From Massilibacteroides sp. (GTDB lineage: Bacteria > Bacteroidota > Bacteroidia > Bacteroidales > Tannerellaceae), in assembly GCF_028705895.1 (NCBI RefSeq), contig NZ_JAQWCQ010000013.1:1-64000 (forward strand): DNA of 64,000 nucleotides, in the 5' to 3' direction. The number at the start of each line of letters is the position of its first letter. The stretch's first letter is position 1. The notes under the pieces are model-generated. The model had not been told where the DNA came from, searched no databases, and saw nothing but the letters and a program-made list of their open reading frames with translations. Shown in pieces: positions 1-8,975 of this stretch. The position numbers were made by a program, and so were the translations under genes.

Positions 1-35
1 GGACTGAAGTAAGTTCACCTGAAATTTATAGAATT

Positions 36-77
36 AAAGGCAGTTTTGTTTTATTATTAGACAAAACTGCCTTTTTT
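36..77 (+). terminator. Rho-independent terminator of the gene upstream of the window
   Basis: A perfect 14-bp inverted repeat (36-49 with 61-74, arm AAAGGCAGTTTTGT) closes an 11-nt loop and runs into six T residues (72-77). It most likely ends a plus-strand gene lying left of the window. The first 35 bases are too short to tell which frame that gene used; a TAA at 10-12 is one possible stop. Confidence 0.8.
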
Positions 78-156
78 GCTAAAAAAATGGATTGTAGCGA
101 GGCTTTTGTACATAATTCTTTATATTTGATTATTAAATCCCTAATACCCAACTATT

Positions 157-3072
157 ATGAGTAGAATTTCCAATTTCTCTTTATTTGTGGTGGCTTTATC
201 GCTGATAGTAACTTCTTGCAAAGAGAGTTCACCCTACACCTATGAATCTGTCCCTAATGATCCCCTGAAAGCTCGTATCTATACATTAGATAATGGACTG
301 AAAGTTTACATGACTGTAAATAAAGAAACGCCGAGAATACAAACATTTGTAGCGGTAAAGGTCGGAGGAAAGAATGATCCTGCTGAAACTACCGGATTGG
401 CGCATTATTTTGAGCACTTGATGTTTAAGGGAACAAAACAATTTGGAACTCAGGATTTTGATAAAGAAAAGGTACTGCTTGATGAAATAGAACGTTTGTT
501 TGAAGTTTATCGGAAAACTACAGATGAAGCAGAGCGAAAAGCTATATACCACCAGATTGACAGTGTTTCATACGAAGCCTCTAAAATTGCCATACCCAAT
601 GAGTACGATAAATTGATGTCTGCTATAGGTGCTAACGGGACAAATGCATATACCGGGTTTGATCAGACAGTGTATATAGAAGATATTCCGGCAAATCAAA
701 TAGATAACTGGGCAAAGATACAATCAGACCGTTTTGCAAATAACGTGATCCGTGGATTCCATACGGAGCTGGAAACAGTATATGAGGAAAAAAATATGTC
801 GCTTACATCTGATGCCCGTAAAGTATATGAGGCAATGCTTAGCGCTCTTTTTCCCGATCATCCCTATGGTACACAAACAGTATTGGGTACGCAGGAAGAC
901 CTGAAGAACCCGTCTATAACGAATATCAAGAATTATTATAAAGTTTGGTATGTTCCCAATAATATGGCAATCTGTCTGTCGGGGGATTTTGATCCCGATG
1001 AGATGATCAAAACCATTGATAAATATTTTGGTTCTATGAAACCAAATCCTGAGTTACCAGCTTTGCCTGTAACGCATGAATCTCCGATAAAGAATGTGGT
1101 TGTGAAAGACGTGCTTGGAGTAGATGCTGAAAATGTGTCGTTAGGATGGCGGTTTCCGGGGGCAGACCATCCGGATAATGAATTGTTAGATTTGGCTGTT
1201 CGTATTCTGTATAATGGAAAGGCCGGTTTGATTGATCTGGATTTGAATCAACAACAGAAAGTGTTGAGTTCTTATGCCTACTCTTTTGGGATGACGGATT
1301 ATGATATGGTGTTTATTAATGGTCGTCCAAAGCAAGGGCAGACACTGGACGAAGTGAAAGAACTATTCCTTGGAGAAATAGCTAAAATAAAAACAGGCGA
1401 CTTTGACGAAGGCTTACTTCAGGCTTCTATAAACAATTTCAAGTTGGAACAAATGTTCCGTATGGATGAAAATCGTGGACGTGCTGATGCTTTTGTTTCT
1501 GCTTTTATTTCCGGTAAAGACTGGTCAGATCAGGTGGGCCGGTTAGACAGGCTGAGTAAAGTCACCAAACAGCAGATCGTAGATTTTGCAAATAAATACT
1601 TTGGTGATAATTATGCGGTGGTTTACAAACGTGAAGGAAAAGATCCGAATGAACTGAAAATTGACAAACCGAAGATTACGCCGCTTGCAGTAAACCGGGA
1701 TACTGCCAGCTCTTTTTTGAAAGAGGTGCAGGCAGCAGAGGTAAAACCGATAGAACCTGTATTCTTGGATTTCTCAAAAGATATGCAGATATTAACTGCA
1801 AAGTCTTCTATCCCTGTATTGTATAAGCAAAATACAACGAATGATATCTTCTCTTTGCTTTATGTTTTTGATATGGGTACTGAGAATAATAAAATACTTG
1901 GTACAGCTTTTGAATACATGAAATATCTTGGAACGTCTAAGAAAATATTGAAAGAAATCAATGAAGAATTTTATCGGTTGGCTTGTTACTTCAGCGTACA
2001 TCCGGGAACAGACCGCACCTATGTTGTGTTAGAAGGTTTGCAGGAAAATTTACCGAAGGCGATGGCTCTTTTTGAAGAAATTTTGTCTGATGCTCAGGTA
2101 AATGAAGAAGCGTATAAAAATCTGGCTGTAGATATTATCAAAAAACGGAATGATGCCAAATTGAATCAGGGACAAAACTTTAATCGTTTAATTCAGTACG
2201 CAATCTGGGGACCAAACTCTCCAACAACGCATATCCCGACAACGACGGAGCTGCAACAAATGAATCCGGGTTTACTTGTGGATATTATTCATGGTATAAA
2301 TAGTTATGAACATAAAATATTGTATTACGGGCCGGAGAAAGGAGAGGCTTTGTTGAGAATTATAAACGAACAACATAAGGTTCCTGAAACATTAAATCCA
2401 GTTCCTGCAGCGGCTGATTTTAAACGTGAAATAACAGCTGAGAATAAAGTGTTATTAGCTCATTATGACGCTAAACAAATTTATTATTCAGCGATATCCA
2501 ACAGGGCAGAATCGTTCGATCCGGGCATAGAACCTGTCTTAAATATGTATAACGAATATTTTGGCGGAAATATGAATAGTATCGTATTTCAGGAAATGCG
2601 TGAAGCGCGTGGTTTGGCTTATTCTGCCGGTGCATTTCTGATTACTCCGTCCAAGAAAAAAGATCCTTATATTTATCGTACATTTATTGCTACGCAGAAT
2701 GATAAAATGATTGATGCGATGACAGCTTTTGATGATATTATAAATAACATGCCCGAATCTGAAAAAGCTTTTGAACTGGCAAAAGATGCACTGATTACTC
2801 GTCTTCGTACGGAACGTATCACAAAATATGATGTTTTGTGGTCTTATCTTCGTGCTCAGGATTTAGGCTTAACCGTTGATAGTCGTAAGGAACTATATGA
2901 GAAAGCCCCATCGATGACTTTGGAAGAAATAAAAGCTTTCCAGGCAAAATGGGTGAAAGATCGTACCTATACGTATTGTATTCTTGGCGATGAAAAGGAT
3001 TTGGATTTGAAAGCTCTTGCTCCTTATGGTCCTCTCAAGAAATTAACGAAAGAAGAACTGTTCGGTTACTAA
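157..3072 (+). CDS. M16 family zinc metallopeptidase, lipoprotein
   Basis: This is a 971-residue two-part pitrilysin/insulinase-type peptidase that should cleave peptides in the periplasm or at the outer membrane. The inverted zinc motif HxxEH is seen as H83-Y-F-E-H87, with a Glu-rich downstream segment (ELETVYEEKNM, around residue 200) supplying the third ligand. The second half carries the family's R/Y-type segment (REARGLAYSAG, around residue 822). The N-terminus is a lipoprotein signal with the lipobox ending at Cys21; no acidic surface-export signal follows the Cys, so a periplasm-facing anchor is likely. A TATATTTG -7-like box lies at 121-128, and a bidirectional terminator follows the stop. 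Many Bacteroidetes genomes carry such full-length fused M16 proteins; the substrate is unknown. Confidence 0.9.
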   Translation: MSRISNFSLFVVALSLIVTSCKESSPYTYESVPNDPLKARIYTLDNGLKVYMTVNKETPRIQTFVAVKVGGKNDPAETTGLAHYFEHLMFKGTKQFGTQDFDKEKVLLDEIERLFEVYRKTTDEAERKAIYHQIDSVSYEASKIAIPNEYDKLMSAIGANGTNAYTGFDQTVYIEDIPANQIDNWAKIQSDRFANNVIRGFHTELETVYEEKNMSLTSDARKVYEAMLSALFPDHPYGTQTVLGTQEDLKNPSITNIKNYYKVWYVPNNMAICLSGDFDPDEMIKTIDKYFGSMKPNPELPALPVTHESPIKNVVVKDVLGVDAENVSLGWRFPGADHPDNELLDLAVRILYNGKAGLIDLDLNQQQKVLSSYAYSFGMTDYDMVFINGRPKQGQTLDEVKELFLGEIAKIKTGDFDEGLLQASINNFKLEQMFRMDENRGRADAFVSAFISGKDWSDQVGRLDRLSKVTKQQIVDFANKYFGDNYAVVYKREGKDPNELKIDKPKITPLAVNRDTASSFLKEVQAAEVKPIEPVFLDFSKDMQILTAKSSIPVLYKQNTTNDIFSLLYVFDMGTENNKILGTAFEYMKYLGTSKKILKEINEEFYRLACYFSVHPGTDRTYVVLEGLQENLPKAMALFEEILSDAQVNEEAYKNLAVDIIKKRNDAKLNQGQNFNRLIQYAIWGPNSPTTHIPTTTELQQMNPGLLVDIIHGINSYEHKILYYGPEKGEALLRIINEQHKVPETLNPVPAAADFKREITAENKVLLAHYDAKQIYYSAISNRAESFDPGIEPVLNMYNEYFGGNMNSIVFQEMREARGLAYSAGAFLITPSKKKDPYIYRTFIATQNDKMIDAMTAFDDIINNMPESEKAFELAKDALITRLRTERITKYDVLWSYLRAQDLGLTVDSRKELYEKAPSMTLEEIKAFQAKWVKDRTYTYCILGDEKDLDLKALAPYGPLKKLTKEELFGY

Positions 3073-3083
3073 AAACCATATAC

Positions 3084-3120
3084 AAAAAAAGGATGAGGCA
3101 GGTAAACTTCATCCTTTTTT
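3084..3120. terminator. Bidirectional terminator between convergent genes
   Basis: Run of A, stem GGATGA (3091-3096), loop, TCATCC (3109-3114), run of T. Because A and T tracts flank both sides it can stop both the M16 peptidase transcript and the converging mlaEF transcript. Confidence 0.8.
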
Positions 3121-3129
3121 AGTATCTCT

Positions 3130-3900
3130 TTATCCCTCTTCCTGATTATTTTCCATCTCTTTTACCTTTCGGAAAAGATCGGATGCAAAAATAAAATCAT
3201 TTAATGCCTTATTGTTGGAAGTGATGACCTGATGTTTGTCACCCTGCCATTCCATGATACCTTCCTTAATAAAGATGATATTGTCTCCGATATTCATTAC
3301 AGAATTCATATCATGTGTATTTATTACGGTAGTCATTTTATATTCCTTCGTGATGGAATAGATCAGATCGTCGATAATAAGTGATGTTTTCGGATCAAGA
3401 CCGGAATTTGGTTCGTCACAAAAGAGGTACTTGGGTTGAAGAGCTATCGCTCTGGCAATGGCCGCTCTTTTCATCATCCCACCACTGATTTCGGAGGGGT
3501 ATAAATGACCAGAGTCGGAAAGATTAACACGATCAAGACAGAATTCTGCTCTTTTTCTTCGTTCGCGAGCGGAGTCTTTTGAAAATACATCCAAAGGAAA
3601 CATCACATTTTCAAGAACCGTCATACTGTCAAACAAGGCTGAACCTTGAAATAACATTCCCATCTCCCGACGCAAAAGTTTTAAGTCAGACTTGCTCATA
3701 TTCAGAAAATTGCGACCATCGTAAAGAATCTCCCCCGAATCCGGTGTCATCAGGCCGATAATATTCTTTATCAATACGGTTTTACCTGATCCGCTTCGTC
3801 CAATGATCAGATTTGCTTTACCATCTTCAAACAGAGCACTTATATTGTTCAGGACAATACGTCCGTCAAACGTTTTTGTAATATTTTTAACCTCTATCAT
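3130..3900 (-). CDS. mlaF: ABC transporter ATP-binding protein, MlaF-like
   Basis: A 256-residue ATPase of the phospholipid/lipid-transport (Mla/Mkl) ABC family. Visible motifs are Walker A GRSGSGKT, the signature ISGGMMKR and Walker B LFCDEPNSGLDP; the MMKR form of the signature is typical of MlaF rather than of LptB. It lies 2 nt behind the permease gene on the same strand, so the two form an operon. The partner substrate-binding protein (MlaD/MCE) is not in the window. The complex is expected at the inner membrane, moving lipids between inner and outer membranes; the direction is not shown by sequence. Confidence 0.9.
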   Translation of the reverse strand: MIEVKNITKTFDGRIVLNNISALFEDGKANLIIGRSGSGKTVLIKNIIGLMTPDSGEILYDGRNFLNMSKSDLKLLRREMGMLFQGSALFDSMTVLENVMFPLDVFSKDSARERRKRAEFCLDRVNLSDSGHLYPSEISGGMMKRAAIARAIALQPKYLFCDEPNSGLDPKTSLIIDDLIYSITKEYKMTTVINTHDMNSVMNIGDNIIFIKEGIMEWQGDKHQVITSNNKALNDFIFASDLFRKVKEMENNQEEG

Positions 3901-3902
3901 TC

Positions 3903-4649
3903 CTATGTAAGCATTAAATGGGTTAAGATAACATCAGCCAAAAGAATCATTACACTGCTCATAACAACAGCATTGGTGCTCGCCTTTCCTACTTCCAATG
4001 CTCCTCCTTTTACATAATAACCGAAATAAGCAGCTATAGAGGAAATAATAAAAGCGTAGATTATTGATTTTATGATGGAATACCAGATATAAAAGGAATT
4101 AAAATAGAATTGAAGTCCATATTCAAATGAGGCTGGTGTCATTCCGTCTTTAGCAAGATAACTGGCTGCTATGCCGCCAAGAATACCGGTAAACATACTA
4201 AATATAACGAGAACGGGAATGAAAAGCATCAATCCGGTAATCTTGGGAAAAATCAGATAATTGGCAGAATTAACCCCCATGATTTCGATCGCATCGATTT
4301 GTTCAGTCACACGCATGGTGCCGATTTCAGAAGCAATGTTACTGCCTACTTTTCCTGCAAGTATAAGACACATTATTGAGGACGAAAACTCTAACAGGAT
4401 AATCTCACGGGTAGTATAACCGATTGTAAATTTGGGAATTAACGGAGAACTGATGTTCAGGGATATTTGAATCGCAATTACCGTTCCTATGAATATGGAA
4501 ATTATAATAACAATCCATAAGGAATCTACCCCTAATTTATATATTTCGCGTATCAACTGTTTGAAGAACATATTCCATCGATCCGGTAAAGTGATCGATT
4601 TTTTCATTAACAGGGTATATTCACCCACTCTATGCAATGCTTTATACAT
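3903..4649 (-). CDS. mlaE: MlaE-family lipid transport permease
   Basis: A 248-residue membrane protein of the MlaE/YrbE family with five or so hydrophobic segments and the family-typical stretch around IGTMRVTEQIDAIEIMGVN. It is the permease of the ABC system whose ATPase follows 2 nt downstream. It should sit in the inner membrane and form the lipid translocation path with an MCE protein encoded elsewhere. The ATG at 4649 is the first of the frame; a minus-strand -7-like box (TATATTTG, at 4675-4682) lies just upstream and supports this start. Confidence 0.9.
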   Translation of the reverse strand: MYKALHRVGEYTLLMKKSITLPDRWNMFFKQLIREIYKLGVDSLWIVIIISIFIGTVIAIQISLNISSPLIPKFTIGYTTREIILLEFSSSIMCLILAGKVGSNIASEIGTMRVTEQIDAIEIMGVNSANYLIFPKITGLMLFIPVLVIFSMFTGILGGIAASYLAKDGMTPASFEYGLQFYFNSFYIWYSIIKSIIYAFIISSIAAYFGYYVKGGALEVGKASTNAVVMSSVMILLADVILTHLMLT

Positions 4650-4809
4650 CCCGGTTTCTTTGATTTGTAGTTTGCAAATATAAGGTATTAACCCGTTGGC
4701 GGAATTAAATATTCAAATAATTAATGATTAAAAGTTGTGCGTTTACAATTTTTAGATGTATCAATATTCTGAATATCAGATTGGTAGATCGAATTAAATG
4801 TGTGCTGAT

Positions 4810-4844
4810 TCAGTTTTTTTCAAATACTATGTTGAAGAAACTGA
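4810..4844. repeat. 12-bp inverted repeat (hairpin) between mlaE and lptB
   Basis: Left arm TCAGTTT plus TTCAA (4810-4823, with two unpaired T) pairs with TTGAA, g, AAACTGA (4832-4844) around an 8-nt loop. Neither side is followed by a T tract, so it is not an obvious terminator. It may be an operator-type dyad or a structured RNA. Confidence 0.5.
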
Positions 4845-4913
4845 CCTTAGATGTCTATTATAATCAGTTTAAATATAGGAATTCCTGCTAAAAGAATGTT
4901 AAACGTTCCGGCA

Positions 4914-4947
4914 TTTGCAAGAGGCGTGATTAAATTCTGTTACTTTG
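4914..4947 (+). promoter_or_regulatory. Promoter of lptB
   Basis: TTTG at 4914-4917, a 22-bp spacer, then TTACTTTG at 4940-4947. This is one base off the Bacteroidetes TAnnTTTG consensus. It sits 17 bp before the lptB start codon, giving a very short leader. Confidence 0.6.
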
Positions 4948-4963
4948 CAACAAATCTTTAGTT

Positions 4964-5716
4964 ATGACTGACGAACAGCAAATGGTGCTCCGTACGGAGG
5001 ATCTGGTGAAAAAATATAAAACCCGTACAGTAGTTAACCATGTTTCTATAAACGTGAAACAAGGAGAAATAGTTGGTTTGCTTGGTCCGAATGGAGCCGG
5101 GAAGACAACTACTTTCTATATGACTGTTGGGCTTGTTACACCTAATGAAGGACGAATCTTTTTGAATGATATGGAAATAACTAAATATCCGGTGTATAAA
5201 AGAGCACGCAACGGCATTGGTTATTTAGCGCAAGAGGCATCCGTGTTTCGCAAGATGACAGTTGAAGATAATATCCGTTCGGTGTTGGAAATGACTGAGA
5301 CATCTTTCGAGTATCAGAAAGAAAAGTTGGAAAGTCTGATTGACGAGTTTGGTTTGCATAAGGTAAGGAAAAATCTGGGAGATCAATTGTCGGGAGGTGA
5401 ACGCAGACGTGTTGAAATAGCTCGTTGTCTGGCAATCGACCCGAAATTTATTATGCTTGACGAACCTTTTGCCGGTGTCGATCCTATTGCTGTACAAGAT
5501 ATCCAGACTATTGTTGCTAAGCTCAAGCATAAAAATATCGGTATTCTTATAACCGACCATAATGTATATGAAACCCTAAGTATTACAGACCGAGCCTATC
5601 TTTTGTTTGAAGGGAAAGTTCTGTTTCAGGGAACAGCCGAAGAATTAGCCGAAAATGAGATTGTGCGTGAAAAATACCTCGGTAAAGATTTCCAGTTAAG
5701 AAAAAAAGTGTTTTAA
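4964..5716 (+). CDS. lptB: LPS export ABC transporter ATP-binding protein LptB
   Basis: A 250-residue cytoplasmic ATPase that powers lipopolysaccharide extraction from the inner membrane with LptF/LptG. Seen: Walker [10 protein letters not shown] (around residue 45), signature LSGGERRR, Walker [13 protein letters not shown] and the H-loop in TDHN. The FAGVDP and TDHNV forms are those of LptB. Its stop overlaps the stop of the convergent CPBP gene by 4 nt, with no terminator between them, so the two transcripts must run into each other. An LptA/OstA-like gene lies at 17-18.6 kb. Confidence 0.93.
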   Translation: MTDEQQMVLRTEDLVKKYKTRTVVNHVSINVKQGEIVGLLGPNGAGKTTTFYMTVGLVTPNEGRIFLNDMEITKYPVYKRARNGIGYLAQEASVFRKMTVEDNIRSVLEMTETSFEYQKEKLESLIDEFGLHKVRKNLGDQLSGGERRRVEIARCLAIDPKFIMLDEPFAGVDPIAVQDIQTIVAKLKHKNIGILITDHNVYETLSITDRAYLLFEGKVLFQGTAEELAENEIVREKYLGKDFQLRKKVF

Positions 5717-6603
5717 AGGACTTGTCTCGCTTCTGCTTTGAGCTTTTTATTCAAATAGTAAAACAGCGTAAGGGTGACTGCGGCCAGAATGGAATAGCCT
5801 ATCAAATGCTCACTCTTAATATCTCCACTAATAAACTCGTGCTCATTCAGATCTGCACTTCTACTTGCAAAAACAGCTACGGCATTGTTAAGGAAATGAG
5901 CAAAAACCGGGACCCATATGCTTTTACTCCAATATAATAAATACCCGAAATAAGCTCCTAAAATCATGCGAGGGATAAATCCGTAGAACTGAATATGAAT
6001 TGCGCTAAACAAAATAGCTGCCGACCAGATGACAACATGATGATTGTTCGTCCATTTTTCTATAATCCGTTGTATGGCACCTCTGAAAAAGAATTCTTCA
6101 GTTAACGCAGCAAGAAAAGCAATAACAAACAGGTTTGATATAAGAGCAATTATGCCGGCCTCGTTAATAAGAAGATTAACCAGATCTTCCATTTCTTTTT
6201 CCTTCTGCTGCATCCATAATTCTAATGACTCAAGAAAAGGAGGCAGAACCAATTGCTTGTTAAGTACAGATGTGATATTGATCGTTGGCGACAACAACAA
6301 TAATCCGAATAGTACAAGTAGGAATACTTTCGCAGAAGGTCGTCTTCTTAAAGATAAATAATCGGACGGAGAATCACTGCAAAGCCAGGCAAGGACAAGA
6401 GTTGGTATCAAAAAAGTGAAAAGTACAGATATCGTTTGTATAAAACGTACATAACCGGGGTTCTCCATTGATATACCCGGAATAAACAAGCTGAGGATCA
6501 CAGTGGTTATCGAGGAAATTATTATTCCTCCTAAGACAATTAATAACAAGATCCAAACTTGAAATATGCCGGATTTATCGGAAAGTGAAGCTTTAAGTCC
6601 CAT
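5713..6603 (-). CDS. CPBP-family intramembrane metalloprotease
   Basis: A 296-residue polytopic membrane protein with the three CPBP (Abi) motifs in order: EExxxR in LTEEFFFRG, FxxxH in FSAIHIQF, and HxxxN in HFLNNAV. These residues form the active site in Rce1/CPBP proteases. It has about eight hydrophobic segments, including one near the N-terminus. The substrate is unknown; family roles include peptide maturation and immunity to self-made peptides. The gene converges on lptB with a 4-nt overlap of stop codons. Confidence 0.88.
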   Translation of the reverse strand: MGLKASLSDKSGIFQVWILLLIVLGGIIISSITTVILSLFIPGISMENPGYVRFIQTISVLFTFLIPTLVLAWLCSDSPSDYLSLRRRPSAKVFLLVLFGLLLLSPTINITSVLNKQLVLPPFLESLELWMQQKEKEMEDLVNLLINEAGIIALISNLFVIAFLAALTEEFFFRGAIQRIIEKWTNNHHVVIWSAAILFSAIHIQFYGFIPRMILGAYFGYLLYWSKSIWVPVFAHFLNNAVAVFASRSADLNEHEFISGDIKSEHLIGYSILAAVTLTLFYYLNKKLKAEARQVL

Positions 6604-6631
6604 GATTTATCTTCGTTTATACATATTATAA

Positions 6632-6812
6632 GAGCCTGTTTAAATTTTTATAGGATATTTCTTGAGGGCTTGTTTCGGTCTTCTTTCGTTTTCTTTTTTG
6701 CTTATCTGCATCTCCGCATTCAATCACATAGCCTGCTATGCTCATTCATGCTGATATACAACTAAACAAAAAATAAATCGAATAAGCCACGAATAAAAAT
6801 TTAAACAGGCTC
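6632..6812. mobile_element. MITE-like element with 20-bp terminal inverted repeats
   Basis: The ends are perfect inverted repeats: GAGCCTGTTTAAATTTTTAT at 6632-6651 and its reverse complement at 6793-6812. The trinucleotide TAA is present on both outer sides (6629-6631 and 6813-6815), as a 3-bp target duplication would leave. The 181-bp element has no coding frame and its arms pair further inward (GGCTTGTTTCG with CGAATAAGCC). It sits between the CPBP and RRM genes. The transposase that would mobilise it is not in the window. Confidence 0.6.
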
Positions 6813-6816
6813 TAAT

Positions 6817-6852
6817 AAAAAAAACTCCTGCCAAATATAGGCAGAAGTTTTT
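6817..6852 (-). terminator. Terminator of the RRM gene
   Basis: On the minus strand AAAAACTTCTGCC, a 7-nt loop and GGCAGGAGTTTTTTTT form a stem with one mismatch followed by a T tract, 25 nt past the RRM stop codon. Confidence 0.75.
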
Positions 6853-6876
6853 ATTTCTTCAGAAGAAGTTCGGAAA

Positions 6877-7122
6877 TTACGCTTTAGGTCTTGCTTCTTT
6901 TACAACCATTTGGCGTCCTTCGTATTCAGCTTCGTTCAATTCTTCGATCGCTTTTTTAGCATCGTCATCGTTTGCCATTTCAACAAAAGCAAAACCTTTT
7001 GATCTGCCAGTTTCACGATCTTTGATGATCTTTACTGAGTCAACGACTCCGTATTCTTCCATCACTTGTTTCAAATCCTCTTCCCGAACACGATAGTTCA
7101 GGTTTCCAATGTAAATGTTCAT
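6877..7122 (-). CDS. RRM-type RNA-binding protein
   Basis: An 81-residue protein made of a single RNA recognition motif. It starts with the RNP2-type MNIYIGNLNY and has RNP1 GRSKGFAFVEM in the middle, the two aromatic-rich strands that stack on RNA. Such short RRM proteins are common and highly expressed in Bacteroidales, where they act as global RNA-binding factors. The gene stands alone, with its own terminator and a long AT-rich upstream region shared with the divergent tig gene. Confidence 0.92.
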   Translation of the reverse strand: MNIYIGNLNYRVREEDLKQVMEEYGVVDSVKIIKDRETGRSKGFAFVEMANDDDAKKAIEELNEAEYEGRQMVVKEARPKA

Positions 7123-7428
7123 AAAAATAAAAGTAATTAAAAAAATAAAATTGTTACTTAATGAAAGTAGTAAACCGGAATTTCATAACAATGAGAGATA
7201 TATCCACAAGTAACTGAAGAAATAAAAAACAATGTTAGGTACGTTCAAGGTAAATTGCCTTTCACGTCACAAAGAAATACATTTATTTTTGAATGACAAG
7301 TTTTTAACTCGATAAAATGAATACGTAAGAGATTTTAAGTAAACAATTTGTGTTATTAAAAGATTAACTCTAATTTTGCACCCTGAAAATTGTAAAGGGT
7401 AAAGAATTAATTAAATAAATCGTTCAGA
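7123..7428. other. Divergent intergenic region between the RRM gene and tig
   Basis: A 306-bp AT-rich gap. It holds the tig promoter (7347-7378) and a 7-bp inverted repeat, ATTGTTA/TAACAAT (7150-7156 and 7186-7192), that would lie in the leader of the RRM transcript. No minus-strand TAnnTTTG box was recognised and no coding frame is seen. Confidence 0.5.
7347..7378 (+). promoter_or_regulatory. Promoter of tig
   Basis: TTTG at 7347-7350, a 20-bp spacer and an exact TAATTTTG at 7371-7378, about 50 bp before the start codon. Spacing and sequence fit the Bacteroidetes housekeeping promoter. Confidence 0.75.
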
Positions 7429-8787
7429 ATGAATATTTCACTAAAGAATAACGATGCTGATAATAGCGGTATCCTGAAAATTGAAATAGTGAAGGCTGAT
7501 TATGCAGAAAAATTAGAAAAAAGTATGCGTAATTTCCGTCAGAAAGTAGCTCTGCCGGGCTTTCGTAAAGGTATGGTTCCTATGGGGATGGTAAAGAAAA
7601 TGCATGGAACGCAATTGTTAGTTGAAGAAATTAACAAATTGGTTTCGGAAAGTTTGTTTGATTACATTCGGGATGAAAAGCTGAATATTCTTGGAGAACC
7701 GATGCCGAATACTACTGAACAAAAAGAATTAAACTTCAATACACAAGAAGATTTTGAGTTTAGTTTTGATCTTGCGTTTGCTCCTGAGATTAAGGTTACC
7801 TTAAATAAAAGAGATAAACTGACATCCTATCAGGTCATTGTTGATGATGAGATGGTAAACAAACAAATAGATTCTTATCGCGTAAACTTCGGTACTTATG
7901 AAGAAGCCGATGATGAGATTCAGGAAAAGGATTTGTTGAAAGGAACATTGGCAGAATTAGAAGGTGGAGCTATAAAAGAAGGTGGTATTCTTGTGGAAGG
8001 AGCAGTATTGATGCCTCTTTACTTAAAAGATGAAGAAGAAAAAGCCAAATTCTTGAACGCAAAAAAGAATAATGTAGTTGTCTTTAATCCGAAGAAAGCA
8101 TATGAAGGTGCTAATGCGGAGATCGCATCGCTGTTGAAGATTGAAAAAGAACAGGCTGAAAATGTTATCTCAGATTTTAGTTTTGAAATCAGTGAAGTGA
8201 CTCGCCATAAAGAAGCTGAATTAAATCAGGAGCTTTTTGACAAAGTGTTTGATGAAGGAATGGTTTCTAATGAAGAGGAGTTCAGAGCAAAAGTGAAAGA
8301 AATACTTGCTGAACAATTTGAGCCGCAAGCAAATTATAAATTCTTAACTGATGCGCGCGATCTGCTTATTAAAAAAGCCGGTTCTCCGGTTTTTGCTGAT
8401 TCGGTTTTGAAACGTTGGTTGCTGGAAACAAACAAAAAGAAAACGGAAGAAGAATTAGAAAACGAATATCCTCAATTGATTGAAGACCTGAAGTATCAGT
8501 TGGTGAAAGAATCAATAGTAAAAGAAAATGATATTAAGGTTGAGGATGCCGATATAGAACAGTTTGCGACACGTGTGGCTAAGTCTCAATTCGCTCAATA
8601 TGGAATGATGACAGTGCCCGAAGATGTTCTGGCTGGATACGTTAAAGACATGCTTAAAAACAAACAGACATTACAAAATATCATCGACCGCGTAGTGGAA
8701 GAAAAATTGAGTGAAGTCTTGAAAGGCATGGTGAAATTAGAGGTTAAAGAAGTAACAGTAGAAGAATTTAATAAACTGTTTTCATAA
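7429..8787 (+). CDS. tig: Trigger factor
   Basis: A 452-residue ribosome-associated chaperone that receives nascent chains at the exit tunnel. The N-terminal ribosome-binding signature is clear as GFRKGMVP (about residues 39-46). The middle FKBP-like part is divergent from the proteobacterial form, as is usual in Bacteroidetes, so prolyl isomerase activity is doubtful. The C-terminal arm region is helical and charged. The gene is followed by clpP and clpX, the conserved bacterial order, though clpP has its own promoter here. Confidence 0.92.
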   Translation: MNISLKNNDADNSGILKIEIVKADYAEKLEKSMRNFRQKVALPGFRKGMVPMGMVKKMHGTQLLVEEINKLVSESLFDYIRDEKLNILGEPMPNTTEQKELNFNTQEDFEFSFDLAFAPEIKVTLNKRDKLTSYQVIVDDEMVNKQIDSYRVNFGTYEEADDEIQEKDLLKGTLAELEGGAIKEGGILVEGAVLMPLYLKDEEEKAKFLNAKKNNVVVFNPKKAYEGANAEIASLLKIEKEQAENVISDFSFEISEVTRHKEAELNQELFDKVFDEGMVSNEEEFRAKVKEILAEQFEPQANYKFLTDARDLLIKKAGSPVFADSVLKRWLLETNKKKTEEELENEYPQLIEDLKYQLVKESIVKENDIKVEDADIEQFATRVAKSQFAQYGMMTVPEDVLAGYVKDMLKNKQTLQNIIDRVVEEKLSEVLKGMVKLEVKEVTVEEFNKLFS

Positions 8788-8875
8788 GAATATCAAGCTG
8801 TTCGGTGTAGTTGATGCCGTATGCGATTAAAAAAGGGGAATTCTCTTTAAAAAAACTTGGCGGACAAATAATAAG

Positions 8876-8908
8876 TTTGTTTCTTTCAGAAATTTATTTA
8901 TAACTTTG
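8876..8908 (+). promoter_or_regulatory. Promoter of clpP
   Basis: TTTG at 8876-8879, 21 bp, then an exact TAACTTTG at 8901-8908. Transcription should begin near 8913-8918, just before the hairpin at 8923-8940. Confidence 0.75.
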
Positions 8909-8922
8909 TTTAATCGTTAAGG

Positions 8923-8940
8923 AAAAGGGAGTTCCCTTTT
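8923..8940 (+). promoter_or_regulatory. Hairpin at the 5' end of the clpP mRNA
   Basis: AAAAGGGA (8923-8930) and TCCCTTTT (8933-8940) are perfect inverted repeats; in RNA the loop would be AGTT or similar. It looks like a small terminator but lies downstream of the clpP promoter, so it would form at the very start of that transcript. There it could affect stability or act as an early attenuator. Confidence 0.5.
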
Positions 8941-8975
8941 TGTGTCTTTTATTTATTAATATAAGAATGATGATT

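Larger units (their letters stand above)
4650..4963. other. Divergent intergenic region between mlaE and lptB
   Basis: This 314-bp gap holds the minus-strand -7 box of mlaE (4675-4682), the plus-strand lptB promoter (4914-4947) and a strong 12-bp hairpin at 4810-4844. No open frame in it looks coding. Confidence 0.6.

Noticed and set aside
3-160. Open frame running from the window edge into the M16 gene region
   Set aside because: It passes through a perfect terminator hairpin and has no coding character.
8834-8850. Trigger-factor terminator at AAAGGGGAATTCTCTTT
   Set aside because: The stem relies on two G-U pairs with a 3-nt loop and is followed by A rather than T.
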